Positions 8,584-17,651 of a DNA stretch of 35,774 nucleotides are shown here, in pieces (positions within the stretch are counted from its first letter, which is position 1; each line of letters begins with the position of its first letter). The position numbers and the translations under genes were made by a program. The notes under the pieces were generated by a model. The model was not told the DNA's origin. It was given only the letters and a program-made list of their open reading frames with translations, and ran no database searches. Source of the DNA: SIG440 sp045591095 (lineage in GTDB: Bacteria > Bacillota > Clostridia > Monoglobales > Monoglobaceae). Location: the NCBI GenBank assembly GCA_045591095.1, contig JAZNSF010000033.1:1-35774 (forward strand), read 5' to 3'.

Positions 8584-9510
8584 ATGAAAAAGAAGCTTAT
8601 TGCAGTTGTCGGGCCTACGGCATCGGGAAAGACTGCGCTTGCTATAGAGATTGCAAAGAAGCTATCGGGAGAGGTGATTTCCGCAGATTCGATGCAGATT
8701 TATGAGGGAATGGATATTGGCACTGCAAAGCCAAAGGCTTCTGAACGGTGCGGAGTACCCCATCATATGATAGATATAGTTAAGCCAAGCACAAGATTTA
8801 GTGTTGCAGACTTTGTTAAAATGGCGAGAGAGTGTATTGATGACTGTCATAGGCGCAAGGTCGTGCCGATATTGGCCGGAGGAACAGGACTTTATGTGGA
8901 CAGTGTCCTTAATAATATCGAGTTTGGCGAGTTTGGTGAGGACCCTTCCTTTCGCGAGGAAATGCAGCGCTTAGCGACGAAAGAGGGGAATGTAGCGGTT
9001 CATCAAATCCTTTTAGAAAAGGACAAGAAGGCGGCTGAAAAAATTCATCCTAACAATTTGCGGAGAGTTATCAGAGCTTTGGAGGTTTGCCATATTACCG
9101 GAAAGACCTTTACCGTAGTCAATGAGGAGTCGAGGCGTGAGTCTGTTTATGATGCACTTATTTTGGGGATAGAGGTGGACCGGGAGGTGCTTTATGAAAG
9201 GATTGACCGGCGCGTAGACATTATGATGGAAGAGGGCCTGATTGATGAAGTTAAAGTTCTTTGGAAGAGTGGACTTAGTAAAGATACAACTGCTATGCAG
9301 GCTATAGGATACAAGGAGATTGTTGAGTATCTTGATGGAAAGACAGAGCTTTGTCAGGCGGTAGAAAAGATTAAGCAGGAGAGCAGGCGGTATGCAAAAA
9401 GACAGCTGACCTGGTTTAGGCGAAACAGCGATATAAAATGGGTAACCCCCCAAGACAGCATAAAAAAGACAGAAATTTTGAGACAGTGCAGTGAGTTTTT
9501 GGAAGAATAA
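8584..9510 (+). CDS. miaA: tRNA dimethylallyltransferase (MiaA)
   Basis: Predicted 308-residue enzyme that transfers a dimethylallyl group to N6 of A37 in tRNAs reading UNN codons, making i6A, the substrate of MiaB encoded 6 kb upstream. The N-terminal P-loop GPTASGKTALA is followed by ISADSMQIYEGMDIGTAKP, the DMAPP/tRNA-binding signature, and by LAGGTGLYVDSVL and QAIGYKE. It starts 19 bases after mutL; the start at 8584 matches family proteins (MKKKLIAVVGPTASGKT). The GGGAG binding site is rather distant (about 14 bases). Bacillus also has mutSL near miaA, but hfq, often next to miaA, is absent here. Confidence 0.97.
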   Translation: MKKKLIAVVGPTASGKTALAIEIAKKLSGEVISADSMQIYEGMDIGTAKPKASERCGVPHHMIDIVKPSTRFSVADFVKMARECIDDCHRRKVVPILAGGTGLYVDSVLNNIEFGEFGEDPSFREEMQRLATKEGNVAVHQILLEKDKKAAEKIHPNNLRRVIRALEVCHITGKTFTVVNEESRRESVYDALILGIEVDREVLYERIDRRVDIMMEEGLIDEVKVLWKSGLSKDTTAMQAIGYKEIVEYLDGKTELCQAVEKIKQESRRYAKRQLTWFRRNSDIKWVTPQDSIKKTEILRQCSEFLEE

Positions 9511-9531
9511 ATAAAGGCGAGGCAGGTTGAA

Positions 9532-10803
9532 ATGAGAAAAAAGGAAAACAAAACCTCTAAAGGAAAAGGAATAGGGTTTCTTGGCTTTTTGGTATTTGCT
9601 TTTGTTTTGGTTATTGCAGGGAATGTTATTTTGAGTCAAGGCTTGAGATTGGAGACCATTATTGTAAGAAGCGGCTCGGAGGAAAATGTAATAAAGGCCA
9701 AGGGGTATATATTCCGCGACCAGACGGTTGTTTATGCTCCTACCGACGGGTATTTATACTGCGAGGCGGCAGAAGATGAACGTGTAAGCCGCGGCGAAAC
9801 AGTTATGTCAATATATAAAAACCAGGTAAACCTGTCTGCCAGCAACGAGCTAAAACAGGTAGAGGAGAAGATAAGTGAGCTTTCGGAAGGAATACGGTCC
9901 GCGGATGTGTTTTCCAGTGACCCTGCGAAGCTCGAACAGACCATTTCGCAAAATCTTAAAGGTGTTCCGAAGGCAGGAGCAAGAAACAATATGGAACGCA
10001 TTTTGGATATATGCGATGAGGTTAATCTTTTGATAGAAAAGCGGCGTAAGATTTCGGGCGAGATTGAAGCAGTTTCGCCTGCGAAAGAACTGGAAGAGCT
10101 TAAAAGAAAAAAGGCACAGCTTGAAGAAAAGTATAATATCGAAAGAACTTTGATTCACGCACCAAAAACAGGGGCGTTTACCTCGAGAATTGATGGGGCG
10201 GAGGAAAAGCTTTCAAGAAAAGCTTTGGAAAATATAAATAGTGATTACATAAAAGAACTGGACAAGCTTAATATCAAGATAAAAACCCAGGAACAGATTT
10301 CAAAGGGTCAGCCTGCAGGGAAGATTGTGGATAATTTTTTGTGGAGCATAGCAGCAGAAATACCAAAAGCTGAGGCTGAGGGTCTTAAGAGCGGGGATAG
10401 CATGGGAATAAGGCTTCCCGATATTGGCGCTCAAGTTATCGAGGGGACTATTTCGAAGATTACCCCTGAGGAGTCGGGAAAAGTAATTTTGGTTGTTAAT
10501 TCCAATAAGTACATCAGTGCGATTTATTCGATGTCACGTGTGACGGTTGAATTTGTTAAGAATAGTTATGGTGGATTTCGAATTCCTGCAAAGAGCCTCA
10601 GAATGACTGACGGCGTTATGGGAGTTTATATAGTAAGAAACGACAAGGCAAGATTTGTTCCGGTTGAGCTTTTATATAGCGGCAAGGACTGGGTGGTTGT
10701 TTCGGAAAAGGGTAAAGATGGACTGTCCCAGGGGACACTTAAACTGTATGACGAGCTTATTGTAAGCGGTAAGGATATTTATGAGGGCAAGGTGGTGAGG
10801 TAG
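9532..10803 (+). CDS. HlyD-like membrane-anchored adaptor protein
   Basis: Predicted 423-residue protein with a basic N-terminus, one membrane-spanning segment at about residues 14-35, and a large outside domain. The region VVYAPTDGYLYCEAAEDERV resembles the lipoyl/barrel-sandwich half of HlyD/RND-type adaptors; a charged, probably coiled-coil stretch follows (about 100-210), then HAPKTGAF and a C-terminal beta-rich part. Adaptors normally link an inner-membrane transporter to the outside, but no transporter gene lies nearby. It directly abuts ylmE and sepF, so a role at the cell envelope or division site is possible, though that is inference from position only. GAGG sits about nine bases before the ATG. 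Confidence 0.75.
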   Translation: MRKKENKTSKGKGIGFLGFLVFAFVLVIAGNVILSQGLRLETIIVRSGSEENVIKAKGYIFRDQTVVYAPTDGYLYCEAAEDERVSRGETVMSIYKNQVNLSASNELKQVEEKISELSEGIRSADVFSSDPAKLEQTISQNLKGVPKAGARNNMERILDICDEVNLLIEKRRKISGEIEAVSPAKELEELKRKKAQLEEKYNIERTLIHAPKTGAFTSRIDGAEEKLSRKALENINSDYIKELDKLNIKIKTQEQISKGQPAGKIVDNFLWSIAAEIPKAEAEGLKSGDSMGIRLPDIGAQVIEGTISKITPEESGKVILVVNSNKYISAIYSMSRVTVEFVKNSYGGFRIPAKSLRMTDGVMGVYIVRNDKARFVPVELLYSGKDWVVVSEKGKDGLSQGTLKLYDELIVSGKDIYEGKVVR

Positions 10804-11505
10804 ATGTCATATATAAGGCAGAATTTAGAGACTGTAAATGCCGAAATCCAAAAGGCGGCTTCAAGTTGCAACAGAGACCCTAAAACTGTAAAGCTGATTG
10901 CGGTTACAAAGACTTATGATGCGGAAATAATCAATCAGGCGATTGAATGCGGCATAACCGACATAGGTGAAAATCGTGTTCAGGAGGTTTTGGAAAAGTA
11001 CGACGAGGTAAGACCTGTAAAATGGCATATTATCGGGCATTTGCAAAAGAACAAGGTAAAGCATATTATTGATAAAGCGGAGATTATACATTCGGTAGAT
11101 AGCTTCGAGTTAGCAAAAGAAATCGATAAGCAGGCAAAAAAGACAGGAAAGATACAAAAAATTTTGTTAGAGGTAAATGTATCGGGCGAGGAGAGCAAGT
11201 TTGGTATTTTGCCCGAAGAATGTGAGGTCTTATGCCGCGAGATTTCGAAAAGCTTTGAAAACGTGAAAATTGAGGGACTTATGACTGTTGCACCCTTTAC
11301 GGATGATGCCAAAATTTTGAAAAATGTGTTTAGGGGACTTGGAGGTCTGGCAGAGGAAATTTCGGCAAAGGGGATAAAAAATGTTGATATGCGGGAACTT
11401 TCGATGGGTATGACAAATGATTACCAGCTGGCAATCAAAGAGGGTGCGACCATGGTAAGAGTTGGCACAGGAATTTTTGGAAAACGGGACTATACAAACG
11501 GATAA
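10804..11505 (+). CDS. ylmE: YggS/YlmE family PLP-binding protein
   Basis: Predicted 233-residue member of the YggS/PROSC family, a single-domain alanine-racemase-like barrel that binds pyridoxal phosphate and is known for vitamin B6 homeostasis rather than a clear enzyme activity. The PLP lysine lies in LIAVTKTYD, followed by IGENRVQE, WHIIGHLQKNK, LLEVNVSGEESKFG and ELSMGMTNDY, all family hallmarks. The ATG follows the stop of the HlyD-like gene with no gap, pointing to translational coupling. It precedes sepF, as in Bacillus. Confidence 0.95.
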   Translation: MSYIRQNLETVNAEIQKAASSCNRDPKTVKLIAVTKTYDAEIINQAIECGITDIGENRVQEVLEKYDEVRPVKWHIIGHLQKNKVKHIIDKAEIIHSVDSFELAKEIDKQAKKTGKIQKILLEVNVSGEESKFGILPEECEVLCREISKSFENVKIEGLMTVAPFTDDAKILKNVFRGLGGLAEEISAKGIKNVDMRELSMGMTNDYQLAIKEGATMVRVGTGIFGKRDYTNG

Positions 11506-11571
11506 TTTTGTGATAGAATAGAAAAAGAAACATATTAAAACTTTATATAAATCAATTTGGAGGAAAAAACT

Positions 11572-12027
11572 ATGAGTATTGTAAACAAAATGCTTAATCT
11601 TATTGGCTTTGAAACTGCAGATGACCTTGACGATGAGCTTTTGGAGGGAAATGATTTTTCTGCAAGCACTTCTTTTGAGGCAGACGAAGCAGAAACGCTT
11701 GACAGCGGTAAACGCGGCAAGGTGGTGAAAATTCATACAACTGCACAGCTGAAATTGGTTGTTATGCAGCCCGAAACATTTGAGGATGCAAGGGACATTG
11801 CCAATCATCTTAAGAGCAAAAAACCGGTTGTTATGAACTTAGAGTCGGTTGACCGTGAGGTTGCCAGACGTATAGTGGACTTTTTGAGTGGTTCGGTTTA
11901 TGCTTTGGACGGAAATATCCAGAAGGTATCAAACGGGATTTTCCTTATTGCGCCTTACAATGTTGGTATTATGGGTGACTTTAAGGACGAACTCAGAAAC
12001 AAAGGCATATTCCCCTGGTCCAACTAG
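11572..12027 (+). CDS. sepF: Cell division protein SepF
   Basis: Predicted 151-residue SepF, the membrane-associated partner that bundles FtsZ and anchors the Z-ring. The N-terminal helix MSIVNKMLNLIGF is the amphipathic membrane anchor; an acidic linker follows, then the SepF core with KKPVVMNLESVDREVARRIVDFLSG and a late FLIAPYNVGI segment. The start is ATG 11572 with GGAGG eight bases upstream; the frame begins earlier at a TTG inside that site, which is not the start. The 66-base gap after ylmE contains TAGAAT, but I see no convincing -35 box. Confidence 0.96.
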   Translation: MSIVNKMLNLIGFETADDLDDELLEGNDFSASTSFEADEAETLDSGKRGKVVKIHTTAQLKLVVMQPETFEDARDIANHLKSKKPVVMNLESVDREVARRIVDFLSGSVYALDGNIQKVSNGIFLIAPYNVGIMGDFKDELRNKGIFPWSN

Positions 12028-12030
12028 AAA

Positions 12031-12798
12031 ATGGAAAAATGGCTTGATGCCAAGGCTTTGCTTGCCAGGGCAAATGATACATTGGAGCTTTGTGAAAAGC
12101 AGTATGCACCGAAAGCGTTTGGGTTTTTGAGCCCCGCTGACACGGAAATTATACGCAAGGCCTTTACAAATAAGAGTCTTGGCGAGGGTATCAGCTTTAG
12201 ATTTTTTGGTGGCTACAGCGAGGCAGAGCGAATGCTTTTTTTGGTGTATCCTGATTATGCCGAAAGCACGATAGAACGGGAGTTTATTACACTTATTGAG
12301 ATTACCGGTCGGGATATATCTAGGCTCAAGCATCGCGATTTTTTGGGGAGCCTTTTGGGGCTTGGTTTAAGGCGCGAAAAAATCGGTGACATACTGTGCC
12401 TGGGGGACAGATGTCTGGTATTTGTGCTTTCGGATATAGCGGATTACATAGTGACAAACCTTAGCATGGTAGAAAGATGTGGCGTTAAAGTAAGGGTTTG
12501 CGATTTCGGCGATGCAGAAATCCCTGAAAGGGAGTATGATGAAATCCGCACGACGGTTGCGTCGCTTAGACTTGACTCGGTAATCGGAGCGGCGCTTAAA
12601 ACATCGAGGACGGCTGCGGTAGCGGTTATACGTGAAAAGAGGGTTATGGTCAACTGGCAGGAGCGAAGTGACCCTTCGGAAAAGCTTTTGCCGGGAGATG
12701 TGTTCTCGGTGAGAGGCGCGGGGAGGTTTCGCTTGACAGAAGAAGTTGCAAGAACACGCAAGGACCGACTGGGAATATGCATACAAAAGGCAAAGTAA
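12031..12798 (+). CDS. ylmH: YlmH family S4-domain RNA-binding protein
   Basis: Predicted 255-residue protein of the YlmH family encoded next to sepF and divIVA in most Firmicutes. The C-terminal quarter has the S4 RNA-binding fold (KTSRTAAVAVIREKRVMVNW, then LLPGDVFSVRGAGRF). The Bacillus protein has been linked to division and, more recently, to ribosome-associated quality control. It begins three bases after the sepF stop. The ylmG gene that usually lies between sepF and ylmH is missing here. Confidence 0.9.
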   Translation: MEKWLDAKALLARANDTLELCEKQYAPKAFGFLSPADTEIIRKAFTNKSLGEGISFRFFGGYSEAERMLFLVYPDYAESTIEREFITLIEITGRDISRLKHRDFLGSLLGLGLRREKIGDILCLGDRCLVFVLSDIADYIVTNLSMVERCGVKVRVCDFGDAEIPEREYDEIRTTVASLRLDSVIGAALKTSRTAAVAVIREKRVMVNWQERSDPSEKLLPGDVFSVRGAGRFRLTEEVARTRKDRLGICIQKAK

Positions 12799-12820
12799 TA
12801 TTTTTTAGAGGTGAAAAGTT

Positions 12821-13468
12821 ATGATGACTCCGCTGGAAATAGAAAACAGAAAATTTAAAAAATCCTTGTCCGGATATAATAAGGCTGAAATAGACGAGTT
12901 TATGAGTGTGGTTTGCCAAAGTTATGAGGCAATATATAAGGAAAATCTTGCAAACCGCGACAAGATAAATATGCTTTCGAGTGCAATCAAGCAGTATAAG
13001 TCGATGGAGGAGACCCTCCAGAGTGCTATTTTGGTTGCACAGAGTGCCGGGGATGAGGTTGTAAGTAACGCCAAAAAACGGGCTGAAAATATTTTGTCAG
13101 ATGCTGAAACAAAGGCAACTCAGATGCTTTCGGATGCAAGCCGAGAGGTTACCAGAATCAGCTTTGAGTACGAAGAAATGAAGCGGAATGTGGAAGTTTT
13201 CAGAACACGGATAATATCACTTCTTACTTCTCAGCTTGATATTGTTAAAGAATTCAGCATGCCCGAAAATAATATGAAAGCAGACGACCTGAAAGTAGAT
13301 ACAAAGCCCATAGACCTGGGTGAAGCTGAGACTGAAAAGCCGGATGAGTTTTTGTCGGCGATTCAAACGCTTGAGAGGGTAACAATGGAGCTTCCCAAAA
13401 TAACCCTTAATGAAAATGGTGAGTATGTCGCAGTTGAAGATATAGAAAATAAGACAGAAGAAAATTGA
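12821..13468 (+). CDS. divIVA: DivIVA-domain cell division/polarity protein
   Basis: Predicted 215-residue protein. The first 50 residues match the DivIVA membrane-binding domain (MTPLEIENRKFKKSLSGYNKAEIDEFM), followed by a long coiled coil with many Ala, Glu and Lys residues and an acidic, likely disordered tail. DivIVA proteins sense membrane curvature at poles and septa and recruit division or sporulation partners. Two consecutive ATGs (12821, 12824) follow an AGAGGTG site, and either may be used. It completes the ylmE-sepF-ylmH-divIVA block. Confidence 0.93.
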   Translation: MMTPLEIENRKFKKSLSGYNKAEIDEFMSVVCQSYEAIYKENLANRDKINMLSSAIKQYKSMEETLQSAILVAQSAGDEVVSNAKKRAENILSDAETKATQMLSDASREVTRISFEYEEMKRNVEVFRTRIISLLTSQLDIVKEFSMPENNMKADDLKVDTKPIDLGEAETEKPDEFLSAIQTLERVTMELPKITLNENGEYVAVEDIENKTEEN

Positions 13469-13488
13469 TTTAAAAAGGTTTGACGAAC

Positions 13489-13528
13489 AATCTGTTTCTC
13501 GGGGACAAGGGCCTTTGGGAAACAGATT
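13489..13528 (+). terminator. Hairpin between divIVA and lspA (attenuator or weak terminator)
   Basis: Arms AATCTGTTTC (13489-13498) and GAAACAGATT (13519-13528) pair perfectly over ten bases. The loop contains a further inner palindrome, CAAGGGCCTTTG, so the whole folds as a long two-part stem, and TTTC follows. It fills most of the 85-base gap and ends shortly before the lspA ribosome binding site, so it could attenuate or process the operon mRNA. Confidence 0.55.
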
Positions 13529-13553
13529 TTCGAATTTGTGGAGGAAAATCGGC

Positions 13554-14033
13554 ATGGTTTGTTTTGCGGTTTTTTTGATAATTGTTGCTCTGGATACAGG
13601 AACTAAGCTGTGGGCAATAGATGCGCTTAAGGGCGCGCCCGGGGTAAAGCTGTGGGACGGAGTTTTCCACCTTACTTATGTCGAAAATCGGGGTGCGGCT
13701 TTTGGTGTATTTAAGGATGGCAGAGTGTTTTTTATTATAGCAACGATTTTGGTGCTTGTGGTTATAGCAATTATTGCAAGAAAATATAAAGCCAAATCAA
13801 AAATTTTGGATTTTGGACTTACCCTTGTTGCGTCAGGTGCAGTTGGGAATTTGCTGGACAGAATACTGAGAGGGTTTGTGGTAGACTTTTTGGATTTTTG
13901 TCTTATAGACTTTCCGGTGTTTAATGTGGCGGATATAGCCGTTTGCACGGGAGCAGTACTTGTTTCGGTGTTTATTATATTTTTTGAGGATACTTTAAAA
14001 GAGAAAAGGGACTATCGTAGTGATGAAACTTAA
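13554..14033 (+). CDS. lspA: Lipoprotein signal peptidase (LspA, signal peptidase II)
   Basis: Predicted 159-residue membrane aspartyl protease that removes signal peptides from prolipoproteins. It has four hydrophobic segments and the family signatures YVENRGAAFG, GAVGNLLDR and FNVADIAV; the two catalytic aspartates are in NLLDR and NVAD. The start is ATG 13554, nine bases after GGAGG at 13540-13544; an earlier in-frame TTG at 13515 lies within the preceding hairpin region and has no binding site. lspA followed by rluD is a common pairing in Firmicutes. Confidence 0.96.
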   Translation: MVCFAVFLIIVALDTGTKLWAIDALKGAPGVKLWDGVFHLTYVENRGAAFGVFKDGRVFFIIATILVLVVIAIIARKYKAKSKILDFGLTLVASGAVGNLLDRILRGFVVDFLDFCLIDFPVFNVADIAVCTGAVLVSVFIIFFEDTLKEKRDYRSDET

Positions 14034-14931
14034 CGTAGAAAACCAGGGGGACCGGCTGGATGTTTTTCTGACCCAAAATATGGATGGCTTTACACGGTCG
14101 CATATCAAAAAACTGATTGATCTGGGGAATGTTTTGGTGAACGCTAAATGCGCCAAAGCAAACCTCAGGCTGAAATCAGGGGACATAGTGGAAGTTACTG
14201 TCCCTGAGCCAAAGGAAACCGGAATTGTCGCCGAGGAAATCCCTCTTGATATAGTGTACGAGGATAGACACATGCTTGTGGTTAATAAGCCTCAGGGGAT
14301 GGTGGTGCATCCTGCAGTGGGGAATTATGATGGGACACTGGTTAATGCTCTTATGGCGCATTGTGGCGATAATTTGTCGGGCATAAACGGGGAAATCAGG
14401 CCAGGAATTTTGCATCGTATAGACAAGGACACCAGCGGACTTTTGCTTGTGGCAAAGGATGATAAGGCCCATTTGGGTTTAGCTGCACAAATAAAGGAGC
14501 ACAGCCTTACCAGGGAGTATATATGTTTGGTGCATGGGAACATAAAGGAAGAAAGCGGCACCATTGATGCGCCTATCGGCAGAGATGAAAAGGACCGCAA
14601 GAAGATGACTATTACTCACAAGAATTCCCGTGAGGCAGTGACGAATTTTTTTGTAATGGAAAGATTTGAGAGATACACTCTTGTCAGATGCCGTTTAGAA
14701 ACCGGAAGAACTCATCAGATAAGGGTGCATATGTCAAAAAATTCTCACCCGATTGTGGGGGATAAGATTTATGGCAGAAAGAAAGAGGAGTTTAAGCTTG
14801 CCGGGCAGCTGCTTCATGCACACAAAGTGGGGTTTACACACCCAATCAGTGGTGAATACATGGAGTTTAGCCGTGAAATCCCCGAATATTTTGAAGATGT
14901 ACTGGAAATCCTTAGGAGGAGAAGCGTATGA
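14023..14931 (+). CDS. rluD: RluD/RluA-family 23S rRNA pseudouridine synthase
   Basis: Predicted 302-residue enzyme with an N-terminal S4 domain (GDRLDVFLTQNMDGFTRSHI) and a catalytic domain with HRIDKDTSGLLLVAK, whose second aspartate is the nucleophile of RluA-type synthases, plus CRLETGRTHQIRVHM. It isomerises uridines, most likely in 23S rRNA; the exact position cannot be read, so the symbol means the closest family (the Bacillus equivalent is ylyB). The start overlaps the end of lspA by about 11 bases; GTG 14020 and ATG 14023 are both possible, with AAAAGGG upstream. Confidence 0.92.
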   Translation: MKLNVENQGDRLDVFLTQNMDGFTRSHIKKLIDLGNVLVNAKCAKANLRLKSGDIVEVTVPEPKETGIVAEEIPLDIVYEDRHMLVVNKPQGMVVHPAVGNYDGTLVNALMAHCGDNLSGINGEIRPGILHRIDKDTSGLLLVAKDDKAHLGLAAQIKEHSLTREYICLVHGNIKEESGTIDAPIGRDEKDRKKMTITHKNSREAVTNFFVMERFERYTLVRCRLETGRTHQIRVHMSKNSHPIVGDKIYGRKKEEFKLAGQLLHAHKVGFTHPISGEYMEFSREIPEYFEDVLEILRRRSV

Positions 14932-15629
14932 GCCTGCATGACAAACATAGAGAGCGGCTTGACAAGAAGGTAAAGGCTTTTGACTTTGAGATGCTGGAAG
15001 CGCATGAGCAACTTGAACATATCTTGTTTGCGGTTATTCCAAGGGGCGACACAAATGGTACTGCGCACAGGCTTCTGGAGAGGTTTGGCACAATCAGTGC
15101 AGTGCTTAATGCCCCAGAAGTAGAGCTGGTCAAGGTTGAAGGCGTAGGACCAAGGACAGCAAAGTTTTTGAACGATTTACCAATTCTTTTAGGAATTGTG
15201 GAGCGTAGCCTGAAAACTTCGCCTCCGCCAAAACTGAGTAATGCAAAAGAAATATACGAATTTGCAAAAAGTTATTTTTATGGCAAACTTACAGAGTCGG
15301 CCTATATATTAAGTATGAATTCTTCGTATCGGCTGATTGGAGTCAGCAAGATTTCGGACGGGATAAGTGGTGAAGTGTTTGTTTTTCCAAGCAGGGTGGC
15401 GCGCCAAGCACTTTTGGATGGTGCAAGTGCTATTGCAATTGTGCACAATCACCCTTGTGGGACACTTAATCCGTCGTTTAATGATATTGAAATTACAAGA
15501 AAAATTAAAGAGGCTTGCAAGGCGCTGGAGATAGATTTTGTGGATAGTGTTATAATCTCCAGTGAGGGATATTTCAGCATTCGTCAAAAAGGATATATTG
15601 ACGAGCTTTGGAGAGAATATAATAAATGA
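14928..15629 (+). CDS. radC: RadC family JAB-domain protein
   Basis: Predicted 233-residue RadC/YsxA family protein. The N-terminal half has helix-hairpin-helix-like sequence (VEGVGPRTAKFL), and the C-terminal half is a JAB/MPN metalloprotease-like domain with the zinc motif HNHPCG (H173, H175) and D186 in SFNDIEIT. The family is widespread and historically tied to DNA repair, but its real function is not settled. Its ATG overlaps the rluD stop (ATGA), with AGGAGGA upstream, so it is translationally coupled. Confidence 0.94.
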   Translation: MSLHDKHRERLDKKVKAFDFEMLEAHEQLEHILFAVIPRGDTNGTAHRLLERFGTISAVLNAPEVELVKVEGVGPRTAKFLNDLPILLGIVERSLKTSPPPKLSNAKEIYEFAKSYFYGKLTESAYILSMNSSYRLIGVSKISDGISGEVFVFPSRVARQALLDGASAIAIVHNHPCGTLNPSFNDIEITRKIKEACKALEIDFVDSVIISSEGYFSIRQKGYIDELWREYNK

Positions 15630-15686
15630 TGATAAAACATTTTTGCGTTTTCACGACAATGATTTAAATAAAAGGAACAAAAAAGT

Positions 15687-17651
15687 ATGGATTTTAAAGT
15701 TGTTTCAAAATATAAGCCTTCCGGGGACCAGCCGCAGGCGATAGAAAAACTGACCGAAGGCGTACTCCGGGGCGACAGATTTCAGACCCTTCTTGGCGTT
15801 ACCGGTTCGGGAAAGACTTTTACTATTTCCAATGTAATAAAGAATGTAGGAAAGCCCACGTTGGTGCTTGCCCATAACAAAACTTTAGCTGCGCAGCTAT
15901 GCTCGGAGTTTAAGGAAATTTTTCCTGATAATGCGGTTGAATATTTTGTTTCCTATTATGATTACTATCAGCCCGAGGCCTATATCCCACATTCGGATAC
16001 CTATATTGAAAAGGATGCCCAGACCAACGATGATATTGATAAACTCAGGCACAGCGCGACAGCTGCGCTTTTTGAGCGCAGAGATGTGATTATTGTTGCC
16101 AGTGTTTCCTGCATATATGGACTTGGCGACCCTATTGACTATAACAGCATGGTTGTGTCACTTAGGGTTGGCATGACTGTTGACCGTGACAAAGTGATAG
16201 AAAAGCTTGTTGAAATTCAGTACGAAAGAAACGACTTTGATTTTAGCCGAAACAAGTTCAGAGTTCGGGGTGATGTGATTGATGTATTTCCATCATATTC
16301 GGGTGGGAACGCTATTCGGATTGAGTTTTTTGGGGACGAGGTTGACCGTATCAAGGAGATAAGCTCGGTTACCGGAGAGACCCTGGCAAGTCTAAAACAT
16401 TGCGCCATTTATCCGGCGTCTCATTATGTTGCCGGAAAAGAAAAATTAGACCGTGCAATCCCTGCGATACTTGAGGAGATGGAGAAGCGCGTAGAGGAGT
16501 TTAAAAAAGAGGAAAAGTTTATTGAGGCGCAGCGGATAAAGGAACGGACGAGTTACGACATGGAGATGCTTCGGGAGACAGGGTTTTGTCAGGGAATAGA
16601 GAACTATTCAAGGCACATAAGCGGGAGACCGGCAGGGAGTCCGCCATTTACTTTGCTTGACTATTTACCAGAGGACTTTTTGCTGGTGGTTGACGAGTCA
16701 CACGTGACTATTCCCCAGGTGAGAGCTATGTTCAGAGGCGACCGCGCCAGAAAGACAAATCTTGTGGAGTATGGCTTTCGGTTGCCGTCGGCATTTGACA
16801 ATCGGCCGCTTAATTTTGACGAGTTTTATGACCATATAAATCAGGCTATTTTTGTAAGTGCAACGCCGTCAGAGTTTGAAACCGAAAGGTCAAGTCAGGT
16901 GGTAGAGCAGGTGATAAGACCGACAGGACTTCTTGACCCAAAAGTTGAGGTAAGACCAATTGAGGGGCAAGTAGATGACCTTTATGGCGAGATTGTAAAG
17001 AGAGTGGAAAAGCACGAGAGGGTACTTGTAACCACTTTGACTAAAAAAATGGCTGAGCGGCTTACCGAGTATTTTGAGGACATGGGAGTCAAAGTCAGGT
17101 ATTTACATTCCGAGGTAGAGACCATCGAGCGCATGGAGATTATTCGTGACCTCAGGCTTGGGGTATTTGATGTTCTTGTAGGGATTAACCTTTTGCGCGA
17201 GGGACTTGATATCCCCGAGGTGTCGTTGGTTGCCATTCTTGATGCTGACAAGGAAGGGTTTTTGAGGTCGGACACTTCGCTTATACAGACCATAGGCCGT
17301 GCGGCGAGAAATGCCGAGGGAATGGTAATTATGTATGCGGATACAATTACCGGTTCGATGCATCGTGCAGTAACGGAGACCGAAAGGCGCCGGAAGATTC
17401 AAAAATCGTATAACCTTGAGCATGGTATCACACCAAAGACTATTGAAAAAGGGGTTTATGAGATTATTGAGGCAACTGTCAAGGCTGAGGATGAAAAACC
17501 AAGGCGCAAAATCATGGATGCAGAAGCTAATGAAAAGACCATTAAGGAACTGACGATTGAAATGAAGAAAGCGGCAGAGCTTTTGCAGTTTGAGCTTGCT
17601 GCGAAGCTGCGTGATGAGATAAACAGATTGAAAGGCGAAGAAGATGCATAA
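15687..17651 (+). CDS. uvrB: Excinuclease ABC subunit B (UvrB)
   Basis: Predicted 654-residue UvrB, the damage-verifying helicase of nucleotide excision repair that receives DNA from UvrA and recruits UvrC. It has Walker A GVTGSGKT at about residues 37-44, the beta-hairpin region YYDYYQPEAYIP, VVDESHVT, the helicase segment LLREGLDIPEVSLVA, QTIGRAARN, and a C-terminal UVR domain (ELLQFELAAKLRDEI) that binds UvrA/UvrC. AAAGGA precedes the ATG. I found no GAAC-N4-GTTC LexA box in the 57-base gap before it, although SOS control from further upstream cannot be excluded. Confidence 0.98.
   Translation: MDFKVVSKYKPSGDQPQAIEKLTEGVLRGDRFQTLLGVTGSGKTFTISNVIKNVGKPTLVLAHNKTLAAQLCSEFKEIFPDNAVEYFVSYYDYYQPEAYIPHSDTYIEKDAQTNDDIDKLRHSATAALFERRDVIIVASVSCIYGLGDPIDYNSMVVSLRVGMTVDRDKVIEKLVEIQYERNDFDFSRNKFRVRGDVIDVFPSYSGGNAIRIEFFGDEVDRIKEISSVTGETLASLKHCAIYPASHYVAGKEKLDRAIPAILEEMEKRVEEFKKEEKFIEAQRIKERTSYDMEMLRETGFCQGIENYSRHISGRPAGSPPFTLLDYLPEDFLLVVDESHVTIPQVRAMFRGDRARKTNLVEYGFRLPSAFDNRPLNFDEFYDHINQAIFVSATPSEFETERSSQVVEQVIRPTGLLDPKVEVRPIEGQVDDLYGEIVKRVEKHERVLVTTLTKKMAERLTEYFEDMGVKVRYLHSEVETIERMEIIRDLRLGVFDVLVGINLLREGLDIPEVSLVAILDADKEGFLRSDTSLIQTIGRAARNAEGMVIMYADTITGSMHRAVTETERRRKIQKSYNLEHGITPKTIEKGVYEIIEATVKAEDEKPRRKIMDAEANEKTIKELTIEMKKAAELLQFELAAKLRDEINRLKGEEDA

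Noticed and set aside
15630..15686. LexA/SOS box before uvrB
   Set aside because: Only GAAC followed by a poly-A stretch is present; the second half of GAAC-N4-GTTC is missing.
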